NCBI GenBank assembly: GCA_031127075.1
Contig: JARIFA010000001.1
Location: 53,168-117,167 of the forward strand
DNA: 64,000 bases
Direction of reading: 5' to 3'
Source: Gemmatimonadota bacterium
GTDB taxonomy: Bacteria; Gemmatimonadota; Gemmatimonadetes; Gemmatimonadales; Gemmatimonadaceae
In this document: piece by piece, positions 11,549 through 19,515 of the stretch
Layout: the number at the start of each line of letters is the position of its first letter
Position numbering within the stretch: the stretch's first letter is position 1
Translations under genes and position numbers: made by a program
Notes under the pieces: generated by a model
The model's database searches: none
Told to the model about the DNA's origin: nothing
What the model saw: only the letters and a program-made list of their open reading frames with translations

Positions 11549-13435
11549 ATGCGCCCGTCACGCCGTCGCTCTGTCCTCCTCGCGCTCGTCACGCTCGCAT
11601 CCTTCGTCGCCGCGCCGGTCGCGGCCCAGAGCCGGACCGAGCGCCCCCCCCTCCACGGCAAGCATTGGGTCGCCGTCACGGGGAAACCGCTCGGCGCCAC
11701 CGCTGGCGCGATGATCTTCCAACAGGGCGGCAACGCGGTCGATGCCGCCGCCGCGATGCTCGCCGCGGTCTGCACGATGTGGGATACCCTTGGCTGCGGC
11801 GGCGAGACGCAGGCGCTGATCTACCATCCGGGCCTGAAGAAGGTCATCGGCATCAACGCGCTCGGCATCGCCCCGACCGGCGCGACGGCGGAGTTTTACC
11901 TGTCGAAGGGGTATCGCTTTCCGCCGGATTTCGGCCCGCTGGCGATGGTGACGCCCGGCACGCCGGGCGGCCTGATGACGATGCTCGCCGAGTATGGGAC
12001 GATGTCACTCGCGCAGGTGCTCGCGCCGGCGATCCAGATGGCGGAGGAGGGCTACGCGATGGAGGCGCAGCTCGCGAACACCATCCAGTCGAACGCGAAG
12101 CAGTTGAAGGAGTGGAAGTACTCCCCCGCGGTCTTCCTCCCGCATCTCGGCGAGGCGCGTGAGGCGCCGGAGGCCGGCGAGATCTTCCGACAGCCCGATC
12201 TCGCCGCGACGTTCCGGAAGCTCGTCGAGGCGGAGGCGCAGGCGCTGCGGCAGCGGAAGTCGCGCAAGGAGGCCATCTACGCCGCGTACCGGCGTTTCTA
12301 TATGGGCGACATCGCGGACGAGATGGTGCGCGCCGTCCAGGAGCAGGGCGGACTCCTCACCAAGGCCGACCTCGCGACCTGGAAAGTCGAGATCGAGACG
12401 CCGGTCTCAACCACGTATCGCGGCTACGAGGTGTTCAAGCTCCCGTTCTGGCAGCAGGGGCCGGTGATGCTGCAGGCGCTCAACCTCCTCGAGCAGGAGG
12501 ACCTCCGGGCACTCGGCTACAACAGCGCGCAGTACATCCACACAATCTACCAGGCGATGAACCTCGCGTATGCGGACCGCGACTTCTACTACGGCGATCC
12601 GTATGTCCCCCCCGAGGAGCCGACGACGGGGCTGCTGAGCAAGGACTACGCACGCGCCCGTTGGGCGACGCGGAGTCGCGACCGGAACGACCCCGCGGTG
12701 CGGCCCGGCGACCCGTATCCCTTCCAGGGCGGGACGAATCCCTTCACCGATCTGCTCGCGCGGTGGTCGACGACGGGGCCGCGGCCGGATTCGATGGCTC
12801 GGCTACGCACGCCGGAGCCGCCCGACGACGCGGCCTTCCTCGACGCCTTCACGAAAGGAACGACGAGCATCCAGGCCGCCGACAAGAACGGGTGGCTCGT
12901 CTCCATCACACCGAGCGGCGGCTGGGTTCCCGCCGTGATCGCGGGCCGGACCGGGATCGGGCTCTCGCAGCGCGCGCAGGCCTTCAACACGCAGCCGGAG
13001 GACGGGCCCTTCAACGTGATCGCGCCCGGGAAGCGGCCGCGCGTCACGCTCACACCGACCATCGCGCTGAAGGACGGCGAGCCGTGGATGGCGTTCTCCG
13101 TGCAGGGGGGCGACACGCAGGACCAGGACTTGCTGCAGTTCTTCCTCTCGATGGTCGAGTTCGGACAGACCGTGCAGCAGGCGGCGGAGCACCCCGGGTT
13201 CCACAGCTACCAGATGCGTTCGAGCTTCGGCGCGCACGAGGCGCGACCGGGCCGGTTGCAGCTCAACGAGCGGATTCCGGTCTGGGTGCGTGAGGACCTT
13301 CGCCGTCGCGGCTACCAGCTCGACTTCGCGACGCACACCTCGGGCCCGATCACCGCGATCTGGATCGACCGGAAGCATCGCTCGCTCTGGGGCGCGGCGA
13401 GCAACTTCGGCGAGGATTACGGGATCGCGTGGTGA
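11549..13435 (+). CDS. ggt: Exported gamma-glutamyltransferase
   Basis: This 628-residue periplasmic enzyme cleaves gamma-glutamyl bonds, for example in glutathione, and is made as a precursor that cuts itself. A signal peptide ends at about residues 25-26 (PVAAQ). Early motifs GGNAVDAAAAM and TPGTPGG are family-typical. The small subunit would start at T438 in KGTTS, the expected autocleavage nucleophile. The usual next residue His (TTH) is Ser here. The closing part contains a TPTIALKDG-like stretch and QGGDTQDQ. The ATG at 11549 was chosen because it opens the signal peptide. The gene diverges from the ABC exporter operon and ends in a strong hairpin. Confidence 0.9.
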   Translation: MRPSRRRSVLLALVTLASFVAAPVAAQSRTERPPLHGKHWVAVTGKPLGATAGAMIFQQGGNAVDAAAAMLAAVCTMWDTLGCGGETQALIYHPGLKKVIGINALGIAPTGATAEFYLSKGYRFPPDFGPLAMVTPGTPGGLMTMLAEYGTMSLAQVLAPAIQMAEEGYAMEAQLANTIQSNAKQLKEWKYSPAVFLPHLGEAREAPEAGEIFRQPDLAATFRKLVEAEAQALRQRKSRKEAIYAAYRRFYMGDIADEMVRAVQEQGGLLTKADLATWKVEIETPVSTTYRGYEVFKLPFWQQGPVMLQALNLLEQEDLRALGYNSAQYIHTIYQAMNLAYADRDFYYGDPYVPPEEPTTGLLSKDYARARWATRSRDRNDPAVRPGDPYPFQGGTNPFTDLLARWSTTGPRPDSMARLRTPEPPDDAAFLDAFTKGTTSIQAADKNGWLVSITPSGGWVPAVIAGRTGIGLSQRAQAFNTQPEDGPFNVIAPGKRPRVTLTPTIALKDGEPWMAFSVQGGDTQDQDLLQFFLSMVEFGQTVQQAAEHPGFHSYQMRSSFGAHEARPGRLQLNERIPVWVREDLRRRGYQLDFATHTSGPITAIWIDRKHRSLWGAASNFGEDYGIAW

Positions 13436-13439
13436 CCAT

Positions 13440-13477
13440 CGATGGCGGTGCGCCTCAGCAGAGGTGCACCGCCATCG
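13440..13477. terminator. Strong hairpin shared by convergent ggt and the ABC ATPase gene
   Basis: CGATGGCGGTGC (13440-13451) is the perfect complement of GCACCGCCATCG (13466-13477). The inner bases CCTC/GAGG can pair around an AGCA loop. The right arm is also the last codons of the converging ATPase gene. It probably terminates both transcripts. Confidence 0.6.
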
Positions 13478-14513
13478 CCTTGAAGCTCACCACCACGGCG
13501 AGGCCCGGCGCGAGCGCGAGGTCGCGCGCCGACTGGGTCGAGACGGCCGCGACGATCGGCGTGTCGCGTACGTCGACCGTGACGCGTGTGAGCGCGCCGA
13601 GCGTCGCCACCTCGACCACACGCCCGGAGAACCGGTTGCGCGCGGAGTCGTACGTCTGGTCCCGCGCGACGGTGACCTCCTCGGCGCGAATCACCGCGTG
13701 GCCTGCGCCCGCGGCGAAATCACCAACGGCGTAAAAGGTGAGCGTGCCGGTCTCGAAGGCCATCGCCTGCTGACGTTCACCGATCGCATCATCGGGGGCC
13801 GCCGTCCACGGCCGCGCCGTGCCCGCGAAGACATTCTCCGCCCCGAGGAACTCGGCGACGTACGGCGAGGCCGGCTTCCGGAACACCTCCGCCGGCGGGC
13901 CCGACTGCAACACCTGCCCCGCGTCGAGGAGGATTGCCTGATCGCCGAGGAGTCCCGCCTCGGCGAAGTCGTGCGTCACTTGGAGCGTCGTGAGTCCCCA
14001 GGCCCGGTGCAGGTCGCGCACCTCGCGGCGCACGAGGCCCCGCCGTCTCGGATCGAGCGCGCTGAACGGCTCGTCGAGGAGGAGGAGCCGGGGGCGCCGC
14101 GCGAGGGCGCGCGCCAGCGCGACGAGCTGGCGCTCCCCGCCGGAGAGCCCCGCGACATCACGGGCGAGGAGCGGCGTCACGCCGAGCCGCTCGATTACCT
14201 CCTGCTGGGTCGCGATATCGCGCGCGCCATAGGCGACGTTCTGCGCCACCGAGAGATGCGGGAAGAGATACGCCTGCTGATAGACGAGGCCGATGTCACG
14301 CGACTCGGGCGGCATCCATCGCCGCTCCACACCATCGAGCAGGACGCGGCCGCCCTGGACGGGCACGAGACCGGCGAGTACCTCGAGCAGCGTCGTCTTC
14401 CCTGACCCCGCCGGCCCGATCACCACGCCGTACGCCCCGACCTCCAACGCGAAGGACACCTCCGCCAGGCGGAATCGCCCCTTCGTCGCACTCACCCGAT
14501 CGAGATGGATCAC
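13455..14513 (-). CDS. wtpC: Tungstate/molybdate ABC importer ATPase (WtpC/ModC-like)
   Basis: This is the ATPase of an oxyanion importer (352 residues). Walker A is GPAGSGKTT (33-41), the signature is LSGGERQ, Walker B is LLLDEPFSALD and the H-loop is VTHDF. After about residue 230 comes a regulatory TOBE-like domain (ENVFAG, then RAEEVTVAR, then a C-terminal TRVTVD strand), as in ModC/WtpC/CysA proteins. The GTG start overlaps the permease stop as GTGA. The neighbouring solute-binding protein defines the likely substrate. It is the last gene of a three-gene operon. Confidence 0.85.
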   Translation of the reverse strand: MIHLDRVSATKGRFRLAEVSFALEVGAYGVVIGPAGSGKTTLLEVLAGLVPVQGGRVLLDGVERRWMPPESRDIGLVYQQAYLFPHLSVAQNVAYGARDIATQQEVIERLGVTPLLARDVAGLSGGERQLVALARALARRPRLLLLDEPFSALDPRRRGLVRREVRDLHRAWGLTTLQVTHDFAEAGLLGDQAILLDAGQVLQSGPPAEVFRKPASPYVAEFLGAENVFAGTARPWTAAPDDAIGERQQAMAFETGTLTFYAVGDFAAGAGHAVIRAEEVTVARDQTYDSARNRFSGRVVEVATLGALTRVTVDVRDTPIVAAVSTQSARDLALAPGLAVVVSFKAMAVHLC

Positions 14514-15310
14514 ATCTCCTCCCGGCGATCCACCCGGAGCGCGCGCAGCACCGTCAGCGGCACGAGGGCGAGCAGGGCGAGCGCCGCGGCGACGGGGAGC
14601 GCCTCCCGCAGTCCGTAGCTCGTGAAGCGATCGTAGCTGAGGACGCTGACGACCTTCGGATTGTAAGTGAGGATGACGATTGCACCGAACTCACTCACGG
14701 CACGCGCCCACATCACGACGGCGGCGGCGAGGAGGCCGCGCCCCGCGAGCGGGAGGGTGACGCGATGGAAGGCGCGCCACGGGGTGTCGCCCAGCGTGCG
14801 AGCGACGCCCTCGAAGCGGGGATCGACGCGCGCGAACGCCTCGCGCGCGCCGCTCACGAAGAGCGGGGCCGAGACGAAGAGCATCGCGGCGATGATCCCG
14901 AGCGGCGTGCCTACGATGCGGATCCCGGCGGCGAGCGCGGCACCGCCGAGTGCGCTCTCGCGGCCGAGCACGAGCAGGAGCGCGATGCCGGCCACCGGGT
15001 GCGGGATCAGCAACGGGAGGTCGAGCACCGCGGAGAGCACCGCGCGGCCCGGGAACTCCCGTCGCGCGAGGAGGTACGCGAGCGGTGTCGCGCAGAGGAC
15101 GCCGATGACGGTCGCCGCGGTGGCGCAGAACGCCGTGAGAGCGAGCGCCCCGCGCAGCTCCGCGTCACTGCCGAGGCGGCGCAGCCCCTCGCCGCCGCCG
15201 GCCCCCACGAGCTCGATGATCGGCGCGGCGAGGAAGACCAGGAGGAGCGAGGCAACGAGCCCCGCGATCACGCTCAGGAGCGGCGGGAACGTGCGGGGCG
15301 CGCGCATCAT
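14510..15310 (-). CDS. wtpB: Tungstate/molybdate ABC importer permease (WtpB/ModB-like)
   Basis: This 266-residue inner-membrane permease of the binding-protein-dependent type has about six hydrophobic helices and an EAA-type loop (EGVARTLGDTPWRAF) that docks on the ATPase. The LLIPHPVAGIALLLVLG stretch is typical of molybdate/tungstate permeases. The ATG at 15310 overlaps the stop of the binding-protein gene (ATGA), which is why the longer upstream reading was not used. The downstream junction is GTGA, so the three proteins are tightly coupled. Confidence 0.87.
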   Translation of the reverse strand: MMRAPRTFPPLLSVIAGLVASLLLVFLAAPIIELVGAGGGEGLRRLGSDAELRGALALTAFCATAATVIGVLCATPLAYLLARREFPGRAVLSAVLDLPLLIPHPVAGIALLLVLGRESALGGAALAAGIRIVGTPLGIIAAMLFVSAPLFVSGAREAFARVDPRFEGVARTLGDTPWRAFHRVTLPLAGRGLLAAAVVMWARAVSEFGAIVILTYNPKVVSVLSYDRFTSYGLREALPVAAALALLALVPLTVLRALRVDRREEM

Positions 15311-16284
15311 GGCACACGCACCGGAACGGTCGAGTCTTGCGTGACGGCGGGCGGCGCGACCGGCATCCACGATTGCCGCGCACCAACGCTCAGAGGCGTT
15401 TCGATCGCATCGAGCGCCTCATGTCGCAGGATCGCCTGCCCTTCCGTCGAGAGAAGGAAGGCGACGAAGCGCTCGCCGAGCGCCCGATGGGGAGCGTCAC
15501 GCGGCACGGCGACGCCGTAGACGATGGGGGCGCCGCGGAAGGTCACGGAATCGCCGGCCCGCGCGCCACGCACGGTCACCGTCGCCGACCCGAACCACCC
15601 CGCCGAGTCCGGGGGGCTGAGATCGATCCCACGCGGCAACGTCACGAACCGGAGGCCGGTGGCCCGCGCCATCGATTCGTACGACCAGATGTAGTCGAGC
15701 TCCCCGGCCTGCAGCAGTCCGACGAGGTCCGCCTCCTTGGGGCGCACGTTGCGCGCGGCGTGGGCGGTCGCGAGTCGTTCGGCGAGTCCGGGCTGCGCGT
15801 AGTGCCGTTCCGCGAGCTGCCAGACCAGCAGCGTCCGATACCCATTGGGGTCGAGGTGCGGGTCCGAGCGTCCGGTTTCGACACCCGGTCGGAGGAGGAT
15901 CTGCCACCAGGTATCGGGGCCGACCTCGGCGGCGAAGCGCGACCGGTCGGTGTAGGCGAGGACCATACGGTTCCGGGCGAACTCCGCGTAGCCCTCGACG
16001 AAGGCCGGCATCAGATAGCGCGGGAAGACCTCGGCGTCCGCGAGCGCGAGCACGTCAGGGATTTTCCCGAGTTCCGTCAGCTTGCGCGCCGTCTCAAGCG
16101 AGCCGGCGCTCTCCTGCGCCACGACGACGCCCTCGCGCACGGCGAAGGTGTCGAGCGCGGCACGGAGGGGACGGGCGAGGCTTCCGGCGTTGAAGACGAC
16201 GAGCGTCTCCGGCTCGGCCGCGGGCCGCCCACAGGCGAGACCGAGGACGACGAGGAAGGGAGAGAGAGAACGAAGCGCGCGCAT
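15307..16284 (-). CDS. wtpA: Tungstate/molybdate-binding lipoprotein (WtpA-like)
   Basis: This solute-binding lipoprotein (325 residues) has a signal sequence ending in a lipobox (LGLAC) that anchors it in the membrane. The mature protein begins with LVVFNAGSLARP, the oxyanion-binding strand of the ModA/WtpA family. It also has DVLALADAEVFP and a PHLDPNGYR segment followed by WQLAE. The LDPNGYR motif is characteristic of WtpA-type tungstate binders. The ATG at 16284 is the one that opens the lipoprotein signal. Distinguishing tungstate from molybdate needs binding data. A link to the molybdenum enzyme at the window start is plausible. Confidence 0.85.
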   Translation of the reverse strand: MRALRSLSPFLVVLGLACGRPAAEPETLVVFNAGSLARPLRAALDTFAVREGVVVAQESAGSLETARKLTELGKIPDVLALADAEVFPRYLMPAFVEGYAEFARNRMVLAYTDRSRFAAEVGPDTWWQILLRPGVETGRSDPHLDPNGYRTLLVWQLAERHYAQPGLAERLATAHAARNVRPKEADLVGLLQAGELDYIWSYESMARATGLRFVTLPRGIDLSPPDSAGWFGSATVTVRGARAGDSVTFRGAPIVYGVAVPRDAPHRALGERFVAFLLSTEGQAILRHEALDAIETPLSVGARQSWMPVAPPAVTQDSTVPVRVP

Positions 16285-16363
16285 CGCCCGTAGTGTCGCG
16301 AGGGCCCTCGCCCCGCACCAGTCCCGCCCGGTACCTTTCGTCGTCCCCTCCGCCCAACACCCC

Positions 16364-17329
16364 ATGTCAGAGACCGCCCTCGAGATCCGGGGCGTCGCAA
16401 AGCGATACGCCGCGCACGTCGCCGTGCGCGATCTCTCGCTGACCGTCCCCACCGGGGCCGTCTACGGCCTCCTTGGCCCTAACGGCGCCGGCAAGACCAC
16501 CACGATCCGGATGATCCTGAACATCATCGCCCCCGACGAGGGGACGATCCGGGTCCTCGGCCGCCCCAACACCGAGACCGCCGTCCTCGATCGCCTCGGC
16601 TACCTCCCCGAGGAGCGCGGCCTGTACAAGACGATGGTCGTGCGTGATGTGCTCCGTTTCCTCGGGGCGCTCAAGGGGGTCGGCACCCACGAGGCCGACC
16701 GCCGCATCGACGAATGGCTCGACCGGCTCTCGCTCCGCTCCGAGTCGAAGGACTGGGGGAAAGCGAAGGTTGAAGAGCTCTCCCGCGGGATGCAGCAGAA
16801 GGTGCAGTTCATCGGCACGCTGCTGCACGACCCCGAGCTGGTCATCCTCGACGAGCCCTTCAGCGGACTCGATCCCATCAACGCGCAGGCGCTGAAGGAC
16901 ACGGTGGTCGACCTCAAGCGACGCGGGCGCACGGTGATCTTCTCCACGCATCTGATGGATAATGCGGAGCGGCTCTGTGACGCCGTCTGCATCATCGCCC
17001 GCGGGGAGAAGGTCCTCGATGGCACCGTGGCCGGGGTGAAGGCCGCGGCGGGAGACCGCACCGTCGCGCTCGCGCTCGACGGGAGCGCCGACCCGGCGGT
17101 GATGACGATCCTGCACGACCCGACGCTCGTCACGCGGCTCGACGACCGGAGCCGGTCGTTCGAGGTCACGCTGGCGGACGGCGCCGATGCACAGACGCTG
17201 TTGACGCGCCTCGTGGGCGCGGGGGCGCGGATCCAGCGATTCGAACGGGTGCAGCCCTCGCTGCACCAGATCTTCCTCGATCGGGTCGGCGCCACGGGCG
17301 TCGAGCCGGGGATGAGCGGCCATGGGTAA
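16364..17329 (+). CDS. ABC-2 exporter ATPase (NatA-like)
   Basis: This 321-residue cytoplasmic ATPase has Walker A GPNGAGKTT (38-46), a YLPEERGLY segment, signature LSRGMQQK, Walker B VILDEPFSGLDP and H-loop STHLM. The LSRGMQQK signature and YLPEERG motif are typical of the NatA/DUF4162 group, and the C-terminal 90 residues match that group's extra domain. The ATG at 16364 follows the divergent wtpA promoter region. The gene overlaps the permease by eight bases. NatAB pumps export sodium or other small substrates; the substrate here is unknown. Confidence 0.88.
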   Translation: MSETALEIRGVAKRYAAHVAVRDLSLTVPTGAVYGLLGPNGAGKTTTIRMILNIIAPDEGTIRVLGRPNTETAVLDRLGYLPEERGLYKTMVVRDVLRFLGALKGVGTHEADRRIDEWLDRLSLRSESKDWGKAKVEELSRGMQQKVQFIGTLLHDPELVILDEPFSGLDPINAQALKDTVVDLKRRGRTVIFSTHLMDNAERLCDAVCIIARGEKVLDGTVAGVKAAAGDRTVALALDGSADPAVMTILHDPTLVTRLDDRSRSFEVTLADGADAQTLLTRLVGAGARIQRFERVQPSLHQIFLDRVGATGVEPGMSGHG

Positions 17330-18614
17330 GCTCTGGACGGTGATCCGGCGCGAGTATGTCGAGCGCGTCCGGTCCAAGTGGTTCGTGATCGTCACGCTCT
17401 TCGGGCCGCTCTTCTTCGGCTCGATCATGGTGTTGCCCGGCTACCTGAGCGTCCGCGCGATGCGTGAGGCGCGGGTGGCGAACATCCGCATCATCGACGC
17501 CACCGGCGCCGGCCTCGGCGCGCGCGTCGCGCGCCGGCTCGCTCCGACCCCGCTGCAGGGGGAGGCGCAGGCGATGGCGGCGGTCGACACCGTCGCACCG
17601 GCCGACGTCACGGCGACCGAGGCCGCACTGCTCGACGAGATTCAGGCACGGACGCTCGTCGGCGTGCTGACGGTCGATGCGGCGACGCTGCAGGCCGGCA
17701 CCGCGCGCTATATGGGCCGGAACGCCGGGTCGGTGGGCGAGGTCCAAGCGATCGAATCGGCGATCAAGCAGGCGCTGCTCGGGTCGGGGATGGAGGCGGC
17801 CGGCATCGCCACCGAACAGGCGGACGCTCTGCTGCGCCTGCGGGTGCGCGTGAGCGCCGAGCGGGTGACCGATGAGGGGAAGGGCGGCTCCGGCCTCGCG
17901 AACACGATCTTCGGTTTCGGCGTCGCCTTCCTGCTCTACTTCAGCATCGTCTTCTACGGGCAGGCAATTTTGCGCGGCGTGCTCGAGGAGAAAACCACCC
18001 GCGTGGCCGAGGTGATCGTCGCGAGCGTGAAGCCCGACATCCTGCTCGCCGGCAAGGTGATCGGCGTCGGGAGCGTCGGGCTGACGCAGCAGATCGTCTG
18101 GCTCGCCAGCGGGATCGGATTCTACACGCAGCGCAGCCGGATCTTCTCGCTCCTCGGGATGGAGGGGATGCCGCCGATCCCGATGCCGAGCATCGAGGCC
18201 CCGGTGCTCGCCGCACTGGTGCTCTTCTTTCTGCTCGGGTACACGCTCTACGCCTCGCTCTTCGCGGCGGTCGGGGCGATGGTCGGGAGCCAGGAAGAGG
18301 CGCAGCAGGCGGCGCAGCCGGTGATCATGCTGCTTGTCTTCAGCATCATCTTCGCCCAGCCCGTGCTGACGAATCCGACGAGCCGGCTCGCCGAGGCGAT
18401 GAGCTGGATCCCCTTCTCGGCGCCGATCATCATGCCGATGCGGATGACCGCGACGCCGGTGAGCTGGACGGAGATCACGCTTTCGCTGCTCGGCGTCGCA
18501 CTGGCGAGCGCGGCATGTGTCTGGCTGGCGGCGCGGATCTATCGCGTGGGCCTGCTGATGTACGGGAAGCGCCCCGGGCTCGGCGAGCTGCTGCGCTGGA
18601 TCCGGCAGGCGTAG
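17322..18614 (+). CDS. ABC-2 type permease (NatB-like)
   Basis: This 430-residue membrane protein has one helix near residues 20-42, then an extracytoplasmic domain up to about residue 190. Five or six helices follow to the C-terminus. The VLEEKTTRVAEVIVASVKP segment and the late FSIIFAQP/NPTSRLAE region are hallmarks of NatB/ABC-2 permeases. It partners the overlapping ATPase gene upstream. A long perfect hairpin follows 6 bases after the stop. Confidence 0.88.
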   Translation: MGKLWTVIRREYVERVRSKWFVIVTLFGPLFFGSIMVLPGYLSVRAMREARVANIRIIDATGAGLGARVARRLAPTPLQGEAQAMAAVDTVAPADVTATEAALLDEIQARTLVGVLTVDAATLQAGTARYMGRNAGSVGEVQAIESAIKQALLGSGMEAAGIATEQADALLRLRVRVSAERVTDEGKGGSGLANTIFGFGVAFLLYFSIVFYGQAILRGVLEEKTTRVAEVIVASVKPDILLAGKVIGVGSVGLTQQIVWLASGIGFYTQRSRIFSLLGMEGMPPIPMPSIEAPVLAALVLFFLLGYTLYASLFAAVGAMVGSQEEAQQAAQPVIMLLVFSIIFAQPVLTNPTSRLAEAMSWIPFSAPIIMPMRMTATPVSWTEITLSLLGVALASAACVWLAARIYRVGLLMYGKRPGLGELLRWIRQA

Positions 18615-18620
18615 GAAACG

Positions 18621-18655
18621 GAGGCGGCGCCATCCCATCGGGACGGCGCCGCCTC
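18621..18655. terminator. Hairpin terminator after the ABC-2 permease gene
   Basis: GAGGCGGCGCC (18621-18631) pairs perfectly with GGCGCCGCCTC (18645-18655). The loop bases TCCC/GGGA can extend the structure. It lies between converging genes and has no T-tract. Confidence 0.65.
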
Positions 18656-18686
18656 GGCACCACCATCATCCGTCGGCCCGGCGCGC

Positions 18687-19118
18687 TTACCGCGCCCCTG
18701 CCCCGCAGTGCGCGTCGAACGCCTTCGTGAGGTCCTCAGCGATTGCCTCCGCCGTGCGCCCCTCGATCTGCCAGCGCTCGATCATGTGCACGAGCTTCCC
18801 GTCGCGCAGGAGCCCGATGCTCGGCGAGCTCGGCGCGTAGCCGGTGAAGTAGGTGCGTGCCTGCCGCGTCGCGTCGACGTCACCGCCGGCGAAGACCGTG
18901 AAGGCGTGGTCGGGGAGCGCGCCGTGCCGCATCGCGAGCGCGACGGCGGGCCGCATGTTCCGCGCGGCGCAGCCGCAGACGGAGTTCACGACCACGAGCC
19001 GCGTGCCGGGCTGGTCCTTCAGCGAGGCGTCCACCTGCGCGGCGGTGCGAAGCTCCTCGAGGCCGAGGCGCGTGAGCTCCGCGCGCATCGGGGCGATCAT
19101 CCGTTCATCGTAGTGCAT
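18687..19118 (-). CDS. BrxA/BrxB-family bacilliredoxin
   Basis: This 143-residue thioredoxin-fold protein of the YphP/YqiW (BrxA/BrxB) family has the diagnostic CGC motif at residues 48-50 (NSVCGCAA). Bacilliredoxins remove bacillithiol from oxidised protein cysteines, or act as thiol-disulfide enzymes in species with other thiols. Length and flanking segments (VFAGGDVDATRQAR, FTGYAPSSPSIGLL) match the family closely. It is the last gene of the minus-strand run that includes a GroES-like protein 20 bases upstream. Confidence 0.9.
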   Translation of the reverse strand: MHYDERMIAPMRAELTRLGLEELRTAAQVDASLKDQPGTRLVVVNSVCGCAARNMRPAVALAMRHGALPDHAFTVFAGGDVDATRQARTYFTGYAPSSPSIGLLRDGKLVHMIERWQIEGRTAEAIAEDLTKAFDAHCGAGAR

Positions 19119-19138
19119 CGTGAGGTCTCGTTGAGTGG

Positions 19139-19498
19139 TTACTCGCGCGAGAGCGCGAGGATCGCGGCCTGCGGCACGACGAGATAGCGCTCGTTCTCGA
19201 ACGTGATCTCGACGGCCGCCTTCCGGAAGAACAGGGCGTAGTCGCCGACCTGCGCCTGCATCGGCACGTGGCGGGTCTCCTTCGTCCCGCCGATGCGCCA
19301 GGGCTCGTCGAGGTGGTCCGCCACCTCAGGGAGCGGCGTGCCGGGGCCGGTCGCGACGATCGTGCCCCCCTGCACCGCCTGGCTCTCCACCGCCGTCGCC
19401 GGGAGGTAGAGCCCGACCTTCGTGCGCTCCTCCCCGTCCTCGAGGCGGATGAGCACCCGGTCGCCGACGACGATCAGTTCCTTGCGCCCTTGCTTCAT
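19139..19498 (-). CDS. GroES-like (Cpn10 family) protein
   Basis: This is a 119-residue Cpn10-fold protein. The family core is clear: DRVLIR, then ERTKVGLYLP, then GTIVATGPG, and a C-terminal FENERYLVVP strand. It is longer than classical GroES (about 97 residues) owing to an insertion (residues 58-80, PEVADHLDEPWRIGGTKE) in the region between the mobile loop and the dome. There is no groEL neighbour, so it is probably a second or diverged co-chaperonin rather than the main GroES. It sits between a bacilliredoxin and a peptidase gene. Confidence 0.82.
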   Translation of the reverse strand: MKQGRKELIVVGDRVLIRLEDGEERTKVGLYLPATAVESQAVQGGTIVATGPGTPLPEVADHLDEPWRIGGTKETRHVPMQAQVGDYALFFRKAAVEITFENERYLVVPQAAILALSRE

Positions 19499-19515
19499 CC
19501 CCGGAACCTAGCGGG

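Noticed and set aside
16298..16311. Palindrome GCGAGGGCCCTCGC in the wtpA/NatA-like divergent gap
   Set aside because: Short G+C palindromes are common in this DNA, and no promoter element or second copy supports an operator.
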